A stretch of DNA of 64,000 bases from Dehalococcoidia bacterium (GCA_028285005.1 JANQQP010000007.1:1-64000); one strand, 5' to 3'. Positions 16,650 through 24,837 are shown, counted from the first letter of the stretch. The notes: generated from the sequence alone by a model not told the origin. A program made the numbers and translations.

Positions 16650-17050
16650 CGGTGCGAGGCAGCTTTCGGCTGTTCGCCGTTGTCGTGACGGTCGTGCTCG
16701 TGGCCACCTGCAGCTCAGGTGAAGAGACGACCGCTACACCGGCGCTGTCCGGAGCGCTCGTTGGCCAGGTGACGATCGGACCCCTGTGCCCGGTTGAGCC
16801 CTGTAGCAACCCGAACAACCCGTTTTTGGGGCTTGAAGTTGTGCTGTCTACACAGGGCGGCGAAAAGGTGACCCGGGCGGCGCTCGATGAGAATGGGATG
16901 TTCCGTGTCGAGGCGCCAGCAGGCAGCTATCTATTGGATGTCGATCCGTGTGAGTTCCTGGGTTGCGTCCGCGTTGTGCCCATCGAGGTGGACATCAGGG
17001 CAGTGGCGGTCGGCTCGATTGAGATCGATATCGATACCGGGATCAGGTAG
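16646..17050 (+). CDS. Small lipoprotein of unknown function
   Basis: A 134-residue lipoprotein starting at GTG 16646, overlapping the stop of the upstream small membrane protein gene by four bases (GTGA), with AAGGAAAAG just upstream. The signal peptide ends in LVATC (Cys22), in which Thr at -1 is unusual. The mature part has two Cys pairs (PLCPVEPC and DPCEFLGC) and a transthyretin/carboxypeptidase-regulatory-like fold pattern (GLEVVLST, then RVEAPAGSYLLDVDP). This kind of beta-sandwich is common in secreted accessory domains. Its function is unknown. Confidence 0.6.
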   Translation: MTVRGSFRLFAVVVTVVLVATCSSGEETTATPALSGALVGQVTIGPLCPVEPCSNPNNPFLGLEVVLSTQGGEKVTRAALDENGMFRVEAPAGSYLLDVDPCEFLGCVRVVPIEVDIRAVAVGSIEIDIDTGIR

Positions 17051-17055
17051 GCGCG

Positions 17056-17205
17056 CTAACGGCGTAGTTTAAGAAGCCTGAGCAGCCTGTCGATGATTCC
17101 CTGCGCTCCGCTTGGGCGGGCGGATTTGAGCGCGCGGTCAGTCGAGCACCTGTGGCAGGTGCAGTACGGCGGGTGATTGCCGCCTCTGTACGCCTTCTCG
17201 TCCAA
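17056..17205 (-). CDS. Possible small zinc-ribbon-like protein, start unclear, perhaps truncated
   Basis: The frame encodes YLDEKAYRGGNHPPYCTCHRC followed by a basic tail ending LLRLLKLRR. The PPYCTCHRC string with an upstream Cys (17228 region) looks like a metal-binding knuckle rather than chance sequence. The only available starts are TTG at 17205 (49 residues) or none, because the frame is closed by TGA at 17248-17250. An in-frame ATG exists only in the neighbouring frame (17261), so a frameshifted remnant is possible. The stretch from here to 17537 contains a repeat and no other gene. Confidence 0.35.
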   Translation of the reverse strand: MDEKAYRGGNHPPYCTCHRCSTDRALKSARPSGAQGIIDRLLRLLKLRR

Positions 17206-17312
17206 GTAGCGAGACTTCGCTTTCGCGCAATGGCGATCCGGATTCGATCACCTTCATTCATGATCGCACATGAGTTTGGACGAGTTGTGAAGGGAGTCCT
17301 TGGGTGGTGGGG

Positions 17313-17427
17313 CTGTCATCCCGACCGTCGCGGAGGGATCTAAGCGTGGATCCAGGGTCGAACGAGAGATTCTGAATCAAGTTCAGAATGACAGATTCTT
17401 GGCATCCTGAGTCTGTCGAAGGGTGGC
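17313..17427. repeat. Composite palindromic repeat cluster 5
   Basis: A leader starting TCATCCCGACCGTCGCGGAGG runs into the ATTCTGAA/TTCAGAAT hairpin (about 17369-17391). GGCATCCTGAGTCTGTCGAAGGGTGG follows as the next module. The CTCTCCC- and TCCCTCC-type hairpins are absent from this copy. It lies between a small minus-strand frame and the response-regulator gene. Confidence 0.85.
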
Positions 17428-17537
17428 GCGCGTCGCAACTGTATGCGGACGGCGCTACTTGATTCGGCTGAATGACCGCACGGCTAGAGGCTAGATCAGA
17501 ACGGGAAGTCAGCCCGGGCTACGGGCGAACGAAACGG

Positions 17538-17945
17538 CTAGGCGCTTTTCTGGACGTTGCTCATGGTCTCGGCCCGAGCCTTGGCCTTGAGCGCCCAGTT
17601 CACGCACATCTCAACTTCGCCGGTCTCCCAGGGCTTCGTGATGTAGTCGCGGGTGCCGAGTTGGACCGCTCGGACCATCGCGTGGCGGTCGCCCTGTGCG
17701 GTGACCATGATGACGGCGATGCTTTCGGTGTTCGGGTCTGCCTTGAGCTTCTGTAAGACCTCCAGGCCGTCCATCTGGGGCATTGCGATGTCTAGCAGGA
17801 TCACATCTGGAGATTCGTTCGTGGCCTTCTCTAGGCCGACGATGCCGTTCTCGGCATGAATGACTTCGTGGTCCTCTTCTTCGAGCAGAGCCGCCAGAGC
17901 GTCTCTGATCTCTTCGTGGTCATCGACAACCAGTATTTTCGACAT
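17538..17945 (-). CDS. Stand-alone response regulator receiver protein (CheY-like)
   Basis: The 135-residue protein consists of one receiver domain. The acidic pocket is Asp8/Asp9 in ILVVDDHEE, the phospho-acceptor is Asp52 in VILLDIAMPQMDGLEVL, the switch Thr lies in VIMVTAQG, and Lys in DYITKPWE completes the site. The tail after about residue 120 is short and has no DNA-binding domain, so the output must be through protein contact. AGGGA precedes the ATG. A partner kinase is not adjacent. The 7TM hybrid kinase at 32-35 kb and the kinase at the right edge are candidates only. The gene is divergent from yifB. Confidence 0.9.
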   Translation of the reverse strand: MSKILVVDDHEEIRDALAALLEEEDHEVIHAENGIVGLEKATNESPDVILLDIAMPQMDGLEVLQKLKADPNTESIAVIMVTAQGDRHAMVRAVQLGTRDYITKPWETGEVEMCVNWALKAKARAETMSNVQKSA

Positions 17946-18008
17946 CGAGTTAGGTCCCTTGATTCACGGCTCGATCAAGCGATTGATATCGGCCGAATGC
18001 CCGAATAA

Positions 18009-18022
18009 CAGTATCGATACTG
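18009..18022. promoter_or_regulatory. Perfect 14-bp palindrome between response regulator and yifB genes
   Basis: The sequence CAGTATCGATACTG is a perfect inverted repeat in the divergent intergenic region 17946-18138. Such sites commonly bind dimeric regulators; no specific factor can be named. Confidence 0.35.
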
Positions 18023-18126
18023 CACGAGCCGCAGGAGTGGGAGTTGGCAACAAAGTGTTATCTGGGTGTGCATCACAGTTCATTGCGCTTTGTGACAGTC
18101 GATTTCGAGGTTGAGGCGGGCACCGC

Positions 18127-18139
18127 TAGGATGCCGACA
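18127..18139 (+). promoter_or_regulatory. Candidate -10 element TAGGAT of a leaderless yifB transcript
   Basis: TAGGAT (18127-18132) ends 6 nt before the ATG at 18139, and no ribosome binding site fits between them. The -35 at 17 bp (TTCGAG) is weak. The arrangement matches the stronger leaderless promoters of the arsR and rnd genes in this window. Confidence 0.35.
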
Positions 18140-19674
18140 TGCTCGCAAGATCAAAGACCTGCGCCATAGTCGGGCTTGACGGCACCGTAGTGGATGTGGA
18201 GGCCGACATCTCGCCCGGACTGCCTGCGTTCCATGTGGTTGGACTGCCTGATACTGCGGTGCAGGAGTCGCGAGAGCGGGTGCGATCGGCTATCCGAAAT
18301 TCGGGCGCTGAGTTTCCGATGCGGCGCATAACGGTGAGCCTTGCGCCTTCCGACCTGCCAAAGTCCGGCACGGCCTATGACCTGCCGATTGCGATGGGGC
18401 TGCTGATGAGCTCAGGCCAGGTGCCGGACAGCCTGAACGGCTCGTTGCTGCTGGGTGAACTGGCGCTTGATGGCACGCTCCGCCCGACGCCAGGGATGCT
18501 GCCGATGGTGGCGGTTGGGAAGTCGGCCGGCCTGAAGAGGGTGTTCGTGCCTGCTTCGAACGCTCGTGAGGCCGCACTGGTGCATGACATGGAGGTCATG
18601 CCTGTCGAGTCGCTGGCTCAGCTGGTGTCGCACGCTCGTGGTGATTCGCAGATCAGGTCGTTCGACGGCAAGTTGGCTCCGGCGGGTGGCGCCGATGGCG
18701 CTGTCAAGGAGTCTGGACGCTGGCCAGACCTTGCTGATGTGCGAGGGCAGGAACATGCGAAGCGGGCGATGGAGGTTGCTGCCGCTGGCGGTCACAACCT
18801 GCTCATGACCGGGCCTCCGGGCTCTGGAAAGACTCTGCTGGCCCGTTCTCTACCTTCGATACTGCCCGAGATGACGCCCGATGAGGCGTTGGAGGTCACG
18901 AAGATCTATTCGGTGGCCGGTCTGCTGCCTGCAGGCAGCCCGCTCGTGGACCGCAGGCCGTTCAGATCGCCGCACTACACGATCTCGAATGCAGGATTGG
19001 TCGGTGGTGGAGCGGTGCCGAGGCCAGGCGAGATTACCTTGAGCCATCGCGGTGTCCTTTTCCTGGATGAGCTGCCGGAGTTCGGGCATGCGGCGCTGGA
19101 GGTGCTTCGTCAGCCGCTTGAGGACCGACTTGTGACGATCAGCAGGGCGCAGGGCACAGTGACATTCCCGGCGAACTTCATGATGGTCGGGGCGATGAAC
19201 CCCTGTCCATGTGGCTATTTCGGTGATTCGCAGAAGGCCTGTTCGTGTGCGATTTCGAGTGTTTCCCGCTATCAGCGCAGGATTTCCGGACCTCTGATGG
19301 ACCGCGTGGACATCTTCGTGGATGTGCCTCGGGTTGAGTACGAGAAGCTGGTGACGCCTGCGGTTGCAGAGAGTTCTGCGGATGTGCGGTCACGCATCAA
19401 CAGGGCGCGGTCGGTTCAGTGGGAGCGCTTTGCTGAGTCCGGACTTGTCACGAACTCAGATATGGGTTCGACAGAGGTGTGGGACCACTGCCAGCTGGAT
19501 AGTTCTGCGAAGTCGCTGCTGCAGATGGCTATGAACCAGCTTTCGCTATCGGCGAGAGGGTTCCACCGGGTGCTAAAGGTGGCGCGGACGATCGCTGACC
19601 TTGCCGGGTCCGAGGTCGTGAAGACTTCACACCTTGCGGAGTCGTTGCAGTACCGGCCGCGGCCGGTGATGTAG
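18139..19674 (+). CDS. comM: YifB/ComM family Mg-chelatase-like AAA+ ATPase
   Basis: This 511-residue protein has the full architecture of the family. An N-terminal Lon-S5-like domain spans about residues 1-180 (GLPAFHVVGLPDTAVQESRERVRSAI, with ALDGTLRPTPG). The ATPase core follows, with Walker A GPPGSGKT near 215-222, Walker B VLFLDELPEF near 305-314, the sensor region GAMNPCPCGYFGD, and the C-terminal helical bundle. In naturally transformable bacteria ComM is a hexameric helicase that promotes branch migration during integration of DNA. In most other lineages the role is less clear. The gene is single and probably leaderless. Confidence 0.93.
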   Translation: MLARSKTCAIVGLDGTVVDVEADISPGLPAFHVVGLPDTAVQESRERVRSAIRNSGAEFPMRRITVSLAPSDLPKSGTAYDLPIAMGLLMSSGQVPDSLNGSLLLGELALDGTLRPTPGMLPMVAVGKSAGLKRVFVPASNAREAALVHDMEVMPVESLAQLVSHARGDSQIRSFDGKLAPAGGADGAVKESGRWPDLADVRGQEHAKRAMEVAAAGGHNLLMTGPPGSGKTLLARSLPSILPEMTPDEALEVTKIYSVAGLLPAGSPLVDRRPFRSPHYTISNAGLVGGGAVPRPGEITLSHRGVLFLDELPEFGHAALEVLRQPLEDRLVTISRAQGTVTFPANFMMVGAMNPCPCGYFGDSQKACSCAISSVSRYQRRISGPLMDRVDIFVDVPRVEYEKLVTPAVAESSADVRSRINRARSVQWERFAESGLVTNSDMGSTEVWDHCQLDSSAKSLLQMAMNQLSLSARGFHRVLKVARTIADLAGSEVVKTSHLAESLQYRPRPVM

Positions 19675-19685
19675 GAGCGGGCCGC

Positions 19686-20303
19686 CTAAACCGCCGACTC
19701 GCTCAGTTCAGCGATGCTGAAGATCACGGCGAAGGCTCGGCAGTAGATCATCACGGCGTTGTGGTCGCCGAGCTCGACCCCTTCCGGGATCTCATAGTTC
19801 TGGTTGCCCCTGTTTCCCTTCAGTCGGCCAAGGTCGATGTAGCCCTGGCTCTTGTCTCGGCCCTCCGGGTCTTCCATGAGCAGCACGAACAGATCGGGCC
19901 CGTTTGTTACAGAAAGGTCCTCGAAGCGCACAAAATTCTTGCCGTCGTCGAGCGTATAGATAGTCGCTGTGCCAGAGCCGCGGTGCAGGCGGTCTTCGTC
20001 CATGAACGAGCCGGACTTAATCTTGACCGCTGACGGCTCGGCCATTCCCGGAGTCATTTCCTCTGAAGACACCACATTGGAACCGGCCGCTTCCTCCATC
20101 ACCTCTTCAGCCTCTTCACGGCTCATCGAGTCTGGGATCACGGCGCCGACGGTGCGCGGGAACTCTTCATCGACTGTCTTGTTGATGAACAGAGGAGAGC
20201 CGAGCCACCACGCAAATCCGATTGCGGGGATTGCTGCGACAACGGCAAGGCCAAACAGGATCTTGCGTGTCCTCGTTGCCGTCAGCCACCTGAACAGTGC
20301 CAT
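19686..20303 (-). CDS. Membrane-anchored DM13 domain protein
   Basis: A 205-residue protein with one N-terminal membrane segment (about residues 14-34, KILFGLAVVAAIPAIGFAWW), an acidic spacer and a C-terminal DM13 domain (about 105-200). The domain shows the family pattern: a GSGTATIYTLDDGKNFVRFE strand pair, TNGPDLFVLLMEDPEG, GYIDLGRLKGNRGNQNYEIP, then MIYCRAFAVIFSIAEL with the conserved Cys. DM13 domains have been proposed to take part in redox or electron-transfer events outside the cytoplasm. GGAGGG lies 8 bp before ATG 20303, which decides the start against an ATG 16 codons upstream. It is convergent with comM at 11 bp. Confidence 0.82.
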   Translation of the reverse strand: MALFRWLTATRTRKILFGLAVVAAIPAIGFAWWLGSPLFINKTVDEEFPRTVGAVIPDSMSREEAEEVMEEAAGSNVVSSEEMTPGMAEPSAVKIKSGSFMDEDRLHRGSGTATIYTLDDGKNFVRFEDLSVTNGPDLFVLLMEDPEGRDKSQGYIDLGRLKGNRGNQNYEIPEGVELGDHNAVMIYCRAFAVIFSIAELSESAV

Positions 20304-20488
20304 CTGAGTCCCTCCGTGATGGGTCTTCGAGCCACGCTCGGCGCGGCACAATCGAGTCGTTCAATACCGGCCTGTGCTGCGGTGATACGGCTCCTCGCGC
20401 CGGTGAGGCTGCCAACATTCTTACGAATTCATGAACTGACCGGTGCGCGCCCGACCATATCAGTAGTCCCGGCCAGCTATCCGCGCAT

Positions 20489-20522
20489 TTGTGGCATCCC
20501 CGTTCGGCGAGTATAAATACTC
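20489..20522 (+). promoter_or_regulatory. Leaderless promoter of the ribonuclease D gene, with dyad
   Basis: A -35 TTGTGG (20489-20494), 17-bp spacer and -10 TATAAA (20512-20517) are followed at 8 nt by ATG 20525, leaving no room for a ribosome binding site. The -10 is embedded in a dyad GAGTAT-AA-ATACTC (20509-20522), which could be a regulator site or simply part of the core promoter. Confidence 0.5.
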
Positions 20523-20524
20523 CC

Positions 20525-21682
20525 ATGCTCATAACTTCGTCAGACGAACTTGCCTCCTTCTGTCAAAGCGTCTCAGGCCACCCGTTCATAACCGTCGACA
20601 CCGAGTTCGTGCGCGAGCGCACCTACTGGCCCCGGCTGTGCCTTGTGCAGGTCGCGGCAGGCGAGCATGCCGCTGCGATTGATGCGCTTGCGCCGGGGAT
20701 CGACATGGCGCCCCTGTTTGAGCTGATGCGTGATGAGGACGTACTCAAGGTCTTTCACTCGCCGGGCCAGGACCTGAGCGTGTTCCACACCGTGATGAAC
20801 GATGTTCCGGAGCCCATCTTCGACACCCAGATTGCGGCGATGGTGTGCGGTTTCGGCGAACAGCCTGCATACGCGTCGTTAGTGAACTCGCTTCTGGGCG
20901 AGCGCGTTGACAAGGCGTCGCAGATGACCGACTGGGCGCGCCGACCTCTGACTGAGCGCCAGATCAAGTACGCCCTTTCCGATGTGACGCACCTGATTCG
21001 TGTGTACGAGCAGTTGCTCGAAAAGCTTGAGAACAGCGGTCGGCTTCGCTGGGTGGAGCAGGAGATCGCCTCGCTACTGGAACCTGCGAACTACATGTCT
21101 GACCCGGATGAGCAGTGGCGCAGGGTCCGCATTCGCAGGCCAACCCGGAAGGCTCTGTCCGTGCTACGAGAGGTGACTCGATGGCGCGAAGAGGTGGCGC
21201 AGCAGCGGGATAGGCCAAGGGCATGGATCATCAAGGACGAGTCGCTGGCCGAGATTTCGGCTACTCAGCCATCCACTGTCGAGGAACTTGAGCGGGTGAG
21301 GGGCGTTACGCCTCGATTTGCCGAAGGCCGCGATGGCCGATCGGTGCTTGCGGCTGTGAAACGGGGCATCGAGTCGCCTGAGGATGACTGGCCTAATGTG
21401 CCAAGGCGCAACGGCATTCCCGATGTTTCGGACACGCTGGTGGCGTTGCTGCAGGCGTTGTTGAAGATCAGGGCAGACGAGAACGATGTTGCGACAGGAC
21501 TTGTGGCGAACCGTCGGGAGCTTGAGCAGATTGCAATTGATGATGAGGCTGATGTACGGGCACTAAAGGGATGGCGGCGAGAGCTGTTCGGAGAGGATGC
21601 TCTGCGGCTGAAGCATGGTGAGCTGGCGATCACGAGCAACGGCAATGGCGCGATTGCTGTGAATATGAATGGGAAGAAATGA
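20525..21682 (+). CDS. rnd: Ribonuclease D-like 3'-5' exoribonuclease
   Basis: A 385-residue DEDDy exonuclease. The three exonuclease motifs are FITVDTEFVRERTY (Exo I), KVFHSPGQDLSVF (Exo II) and KYALSDVTHLIRVYEQL (Exo III, with the Tyr). One or two HRDC-type helical domains follow, the first around ALSVLREVTRWREEVAQQRDRPRAW and the later around 285-380. RNase D trims 3' ends of tRNA precursors and other stable RNAs. The ATG at 20525 fits homologues better than the ATG at 20489, which falls in the -35 box of a convincing leaderless promoter. It is monocistronic, with a short repeat before the next gene. Confidence 0.9.
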   Translation: MLITSSDELASFCQSVSGHPFITVDTEFVRERTYWPRLCLVQVAAGEHAAAIDALAPGIDMAPLFELMRDEDVLKVFHSPGQDLSVFHTVMNDVPEPIFDTQIAAMVCGFGEQPAYASLVNSLLGERVDKASQMTDWARRPLTERQIKYALSDVTHLIRVYEQLLEKLENSGRLRWVEQEIASLLEPANYMSDPDEQWRRVRIRRPTRKALSVLREVTRWREEVAQQRDRPRAWIIKDESLAEISATQPSTVEELERVRGVTPRFAEGRDGRSVLAAVKRGIESPEDDWPNVPRRNGIPDVSDTLVALLQALLKIRADENDVATGLVANRRELEQIAIDDEADVRALKGWRRELFGEDALRLKHGELAITSNGNGAIAVNMNGKK

Positions 21683-21729
21683 GGGGAGAACAGGCGGCCA
21701 TTGCGTGGGGATCTGGATGTTGACGAACG

Positions 21730-21768
21730 GTCGAACGAGAGATTCTGAATCAAGTTCAGAATGACAGA
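21730..21768. repeat. Palindromic repeat copy 6 (single module)
   Basis: Only the GGTCGAACGAGAG leader end and the ATTCTGAA/TTCAGAAT hairpin (21743-21763) with the ATGACAG tail are present, 14 bp before the next start codon. Confidence 0.85.
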
Positions 21769-21782
21769 AGAAGGCGGACTAG

Positions 21783-22967
21783 ATGAAAGCTGATGTTTAC
21801 ATCGCAGCTGCGGCCCGGACTCCGCTTGGCAAGTTTGGTGGCGGAATCTCGACTGTGCCGGCTACCGAGCTTGGCGCGACGGCCCTGAGCGCCTCCGTCG
21901 AACGTTCTGGTCTCGACGCCGAAGACGTCGAGTACACCGTCATGGGAAACATGCTCTCGGCCGGGCTCGGCATGACGCCCGCTCGACAGGCATCGATAGC
22001 CGCAGGAATCCCGGAAAGCACCTCAGCGCTCACTGTCAACAAGGCCTGCGCATCCGGGATGCAGTCGGTAATTCTGGCTGCGCAGTCGATTCAGCTCGGC
22101 GAGGCAGACGTGGTCGCAGCAGGCGGTATGGAGAACATGAGCCAGGCGCCGCACCTTTTGCTGAACAGCAGGACAGGGCAGCGGCTGGGCGACGCCAACC
22201 TGAACGACTCAATGATTCACGACGGCCTCTGGTGCCCGTTCGAGAACCGGCACATGGGCAGCTCAGCCGAGGCGATCAACGAGAAATACGGCATCGGCCG
22301 GCAGCGACAGGACGAGTTTGCAGAGCGCAGCAACAGGCTAGCCTCGTCATCGATCGCTGAAGGCTGGTTCGAGGACGAGATTGCACCCGTGAATGTGAAG
22401 GGTCGAAAGGGTGTAGTGACGGTCTTCGACACCGACGAAGCGCCGCGGGCGGACACAACAGTGGAGATACTCGCGAAGCTGCCGGCCGCATTTCCTCCCG
22501 GCGAAACAGTAACCGCAGGAAACGCCTCGAAGATCAGCGACGGCGCCGCCGCGACAGTGGTGGTTTCAGACCGAAAAGCGGGCGAGAGTGGCGTGAATGT
22601 GCTCGGCAGGATCTCGGGATATGCCCACGCCGCAAACGACCCGGGAATGCTGTTCGATGCGCCAAGGCTCGCGGTGGCGAAGCTGCTTGAGCGCACCGGT
22701 GATTCCCTGGACGACTTCGATATGATCGAAGTTAACGAGGCCTACTCGGCGCAGGTGCTGGCGAACGGCGATGCGCTCAAGTGGGACACGGAGCGGGTCA
22801 ACACCCGCGGCGGAGCTGTTGCGCTGGGCCATCCCATCGGCGCAAGCGGAGCGCGAATACTCGTGACGCTGCTGCATGGCCTGAGGCGTACCGCCGGACG
22901 AAAAGGCCTTGCGGTGATCTGCCACGGCGGTGGCGGCGCAGTCGCAATGAGCGTCGAGGCGGCCTGA
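21783..22967 (+). CDS. Acetyl-CoA C-acyltransferase (thiolase)
   Basis: A 394-residue thiolase of the usual length. The nucleophile Cys89 lies in TVNKACASGMQ. The C-terminal motifs are NEAYSAQVLANG, GGAVALGHPIGASGARI (catalytic His) and VICHGGGGAVAMSVE (second catalytic Cys). It would catalyse either condensation of two acetyl-CoA or thiolysis of 3-ketoacyl-CoA; the sequence alone does not separate acetoacetyl-CoA from longer substrates. AGAAGG precedes the ATG. The next gene starts 32 bp downstream and encodes an ATC-hydrolase-family protein, so the two are probably co-transcribed, which may hint at a degradative CoA-ester pathway. Confidence 0.93.
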   Translation: MKADVYIAAAARTPLGKFGGGISTVPATELGATALSASVERSGLDAEDVEYTVMGNMLSAGLGMTPARQASIAAGIPESTSALTVNKACASGMQSVILAAQSIQLGEADVVAAGGMENMSQAPHLLLNSRTGQRLGDANLNDSMIHDGLWCPFENRHMGSSAEAINEKYGIGRQRQDEFAERSNRLASSSIAEGWFEDEIAPVNVKGRKGVVTVFDTDEAPRADTTVEILAKLPAAFPPGETVTAGNASKISDGAAATVVVSDRKAGESGVNVLGRISGYAHAANDPGMLFDAPRLAVAKLLERTGDSLDDFDMIEVNEAYSAQVLANGDALKWDTERVNTRGGAVALGHPIGASGARILVTLLHGLRRTAGRKGLAVICHGGGGAVAMSVEAA

Positions 22968-22999
22968 CGAGCCAACGACTCACGGAAAGGCGGTCCATC

Positions 23000-23527
23000 A
23001 TGGCGGCGAAAAGCCAGGACTCGGCTAAGAACCCCGTCGGAGGAGCGCCCGGTCTGGGCGTGTTCGAGCGTCGCCGCATCGAAGCTGGTGTGCTAGGGCC
23101 GATGCTGAAGGCTTTCAAAGAACGTTTCGGTGAGGAACCTACTCGGGAAACCGCGACAGAAGTCATCACTCAGATAGCCCGTGAGCAGGGCGCTGAGATG
23201 GCGCATTTCCTGGGCAATAACGATCTCGAGACGTTTGCGGCCAACAAGGACCCGTGGCGTAAGGGCGGCGCGCTGGACGTCGAGGAGCTCGAGCGGTCCG
23301 AGAGCGTCTATTCGTTCAATGTGGTCCGTTGCGGCTATGCCGACATGTACCGGCAGATGGGCTACGGAGACATGGGCGATATCTTCTCGTGCACTCGTGA
23401 CTTCGAGTTTTCTACAGGATTCAACCCTAAGATCAAGTTAAGCAGGACGCAGACGATCATGAAGGGCGATGCGTTCTGCAACTTCAGATATACCCTTGAG
23501 CCAGACGCTGCAGACGGCGAGGAGTAG
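23000..23527 (+). CDS. L-2-amino-thiazoline-4-carboxylic acid hydrolase family protein
   Basis: The 175-residue protein matches the family in its C-terminal half. FNVVRCGYADMYRQMGYGDMG leads into a segment with FSCTRDFEFSTGFNPKI and then LSRTQTIMKGDAFCNFRY, containing the conserved Cys residues and the RT(Q/K)T motif. Named members open the thiazoline ring of 2-amino-thiazoline-4-carboxylate on the way to cysteine, but many relatives have unknown substrates. ATG 23000 with GGAAAGGCGG upstream is chosen; a longer frame reaching into the thiolase gene is not supported. It is 32 bp after thiolase and likely in the same operon. The thiazoline activity is not established by context. Confidence 0.8.
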   Translation: MAAKSQDSAKNPVGGAPGLGVFERRRIEAGVLGPMLKAFKERFGEEPTRETATEVITQIAREQGAEMAHFLGNNDLETFAANKDPWRKGGALDVEELERSESVYSFNVVRCGYADMYRQMGYGDMGDIFSCTRDFEFSTGFNPKIKLSRTQTIMKGDAFCNFRYTLEPDAADGEE

Positions 23528-23545
23528 GGACAGGATCGGCTCGCT

Positions 23546-23572
23546 GCCGTACCGCATCACAAGGAGTACGGC
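23546..23572 (+). other. Hairpin between ATC-hydrolase-type and zinc-ribbon genes
   Basis: A perfect 7-bp stem (GCCGTAC, 23546-23552, with GTACGGC, 23566-23572) encloses a 13-nt loop that contains AAGGAG. No U-run follows, so it is not a standard terminator; it may be a processing or stability element. Confidence 0.35.
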
Positions 23573-23603
23573 GGCCTTCGCCACTTGATTCGGAGGGCGA
23601 GAT

Positions 23604-24077
23604 ATGACAACCGAGACTGAGGCACAGCCTTCCAGGCGACGCATGAGATGCATCGAGGACGGCACGATGCTGGAGGAGTCGAAGACCTCTGGCGAGCCGT
23701 CGATGCGCTGTCCTGCCTGCCAGGGCGCATGGCTGACAGACGAGGCTCTTCACGCTGTCGAGGACAAGTCGTTCGACGCCGACATGGTTAAGGGTCAGAT
23801 GCGTTACGGCGAGCGCCCGACGGACGACGACTGCCCGCACTGTGGCAAGAAGATGACGAGGTTCCGCTACCGCGGCCACAACCTGGAGATCGAGGCCTGC
23901 CCGGAGGATGCCGGCTACTGGCTGGAGCACGGCGAGGACCGTCACATCAAGGACGCTCTAAAGGAGCGCAAGCGCGGCTTGCGAAGGTCGGTCGGCGCTC
24001 AGCGGGCGTGGCACCAGGCACGGCGAGGCGGGTCTGTCTCGCTGCTGGACCGCATCAAGCACTTCTTCGGCCGATAA
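23604..24077 (+). CDS. Double zinc-ribbon protein (TFIIB-type zinc finger family)
   Basis: A 157-residue protein with two ribbon-like units of the zf-TFIIB family. The first has Cys16 (MRCIEDGTML) with CPACQGAWLTDEAL near residues 35-48. The second has CPHCGKKMTRFRYRGHNLEIEACPEDAGYWLEHGE near 76-112, in which the CxxC pair and the Cys-Pro plus GyWL pattern are intact. A basic C-terminus follows (KERKRGLRRSVGAQRAW and RIKHFFGR). Members are small cytoplasmic proteins of unknown role, thought to bind zinc. GGAGGGCGAG precedes the ATG. It is 76 bp downstream of the ATC-hydrolase-type gene and may be part of its operon. Confidence 0.78.
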   Translation: MTTETEAQPSRRRMRCIEDGTMLEESKTSGEPSMRCPACQGAWLTDEALHAVEDKSFDADMVKGQMRYGERPTDDDCPHCGKKMTRFRYRGHNLEIEACPEDAGYWLEHGEDRHIKDALKERKRGLRRSVGAQRAWHQARRGGSVSLLDRIKHFFGR

Positions 24078-24198
24078 GCGGCCCTGTGCAAGCCTGCGGC
24101 TCACTCTCCCAATACGGTGCTAACCCCAAAACGGTTAATTAGCGCACAGGTATCATGAAGGTATCTGAAGACTGCGTCGGCCCGAGCACCTAACACCA

Positions 24199-24783
24199 GT
24201 GACCATGTTCGAAGGCAGCAACAAGCGCGAGGCGAGCATCACGCTCTGCCTCTTTCCCCACCTCGGCGAGTTCATCGCGGTCGACACGCGGAAAGACCTC
24301 GAAGGCGGCCCGGCTGTTCACGTCATGTCGTTCGAAGACGTCTTCACCGAGGATTTCCGAGCAAGTGTTGAGGCCGGCTTCTCGGCGCTGTTGCGAAAAG
24401 AGGGTGCCGGCCTGATCGAGATGATCGGTCTCCCACAAGAGGTCGAGACACTCGTCAGGGCCGAGTCGATGAAGCGGATCATCAAGAACCTGAACCACGC
24501 CGCGAATACGACCTCAACCGACATCGGCGGCGGCATCGGCGTGCTGTTCTTCGCCCGGGGCCTGCTGTCGATCGAGCAGGACCAGCTTGAGGCTGCTATG
24601 CAGGACCTGTTCGGCCATCTGCTGAGCGATTCGCAACTGATTCGACTTCACAGGGAGCTTGAGCGCCTCATAGATGCCGAGCAGACTGAAGAGAACAGCA
24701 TCCGGCAGCGCGAGATGGCTCAGCTGATCAAGGGCGAGCCGGGCTCATTCGTCACGCTCTGGCAGAAGAGCGGCAACAACTAG
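24199..24783 (+). CDS. Hypothetical cytoplasmic protein
   Basis: A 194-residue soluble protein with no signal or membrane segment. The N-terminal half contains strands such as ASITLCLFPHLGEFIAVDT and FTEDFRASVEAGFSALL. The middle IIKNLNHAANTTSTDIGGGIGVLFFA is followed by a long charged helix (QLIRLHRELERLIDAEQTEENSIRQ), probably coiled-coil. The start may be GTG 24199 or ATG 24205. No family is recognised. A 12-codon frame (24155-24193) lies just upstream but has weak support. It precedes the MscS gene by 91 bp. Confidence 0.6.
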   Translation: MTMFEGSNKREASITLCLFPHLGEFIAVDTRKDLEGGPAVHVMSFEDVFTEDFRASVEAGFSALLRKEGAGLIEMIGLPQEVETLVRAESMKRIIKNLNHAANTTSTDIGGGIGVLFFARGLLSIEQDQLEAAMQDLFGHLLSDSQLIRLHRELERLIDAEQTEENSIRQREMAQLIKGEPGSFVTLWQKSGNN

Positions 24784-24837
24784 TCGCTCTTTCACGATCG
24801 ATCTTCTTTACTTCACTGTCCGTCGGTTCGGCGGCGA

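Noticed and set aside
24155-24193. A 12-codon frame (MKVSEDCVGPST) just before the hypothetical gene at 24199
   Set aside because: There is no convincing ribosome binding site and no conserved leader-peptide feature such as repeated regulatory codons or a following attenuator.
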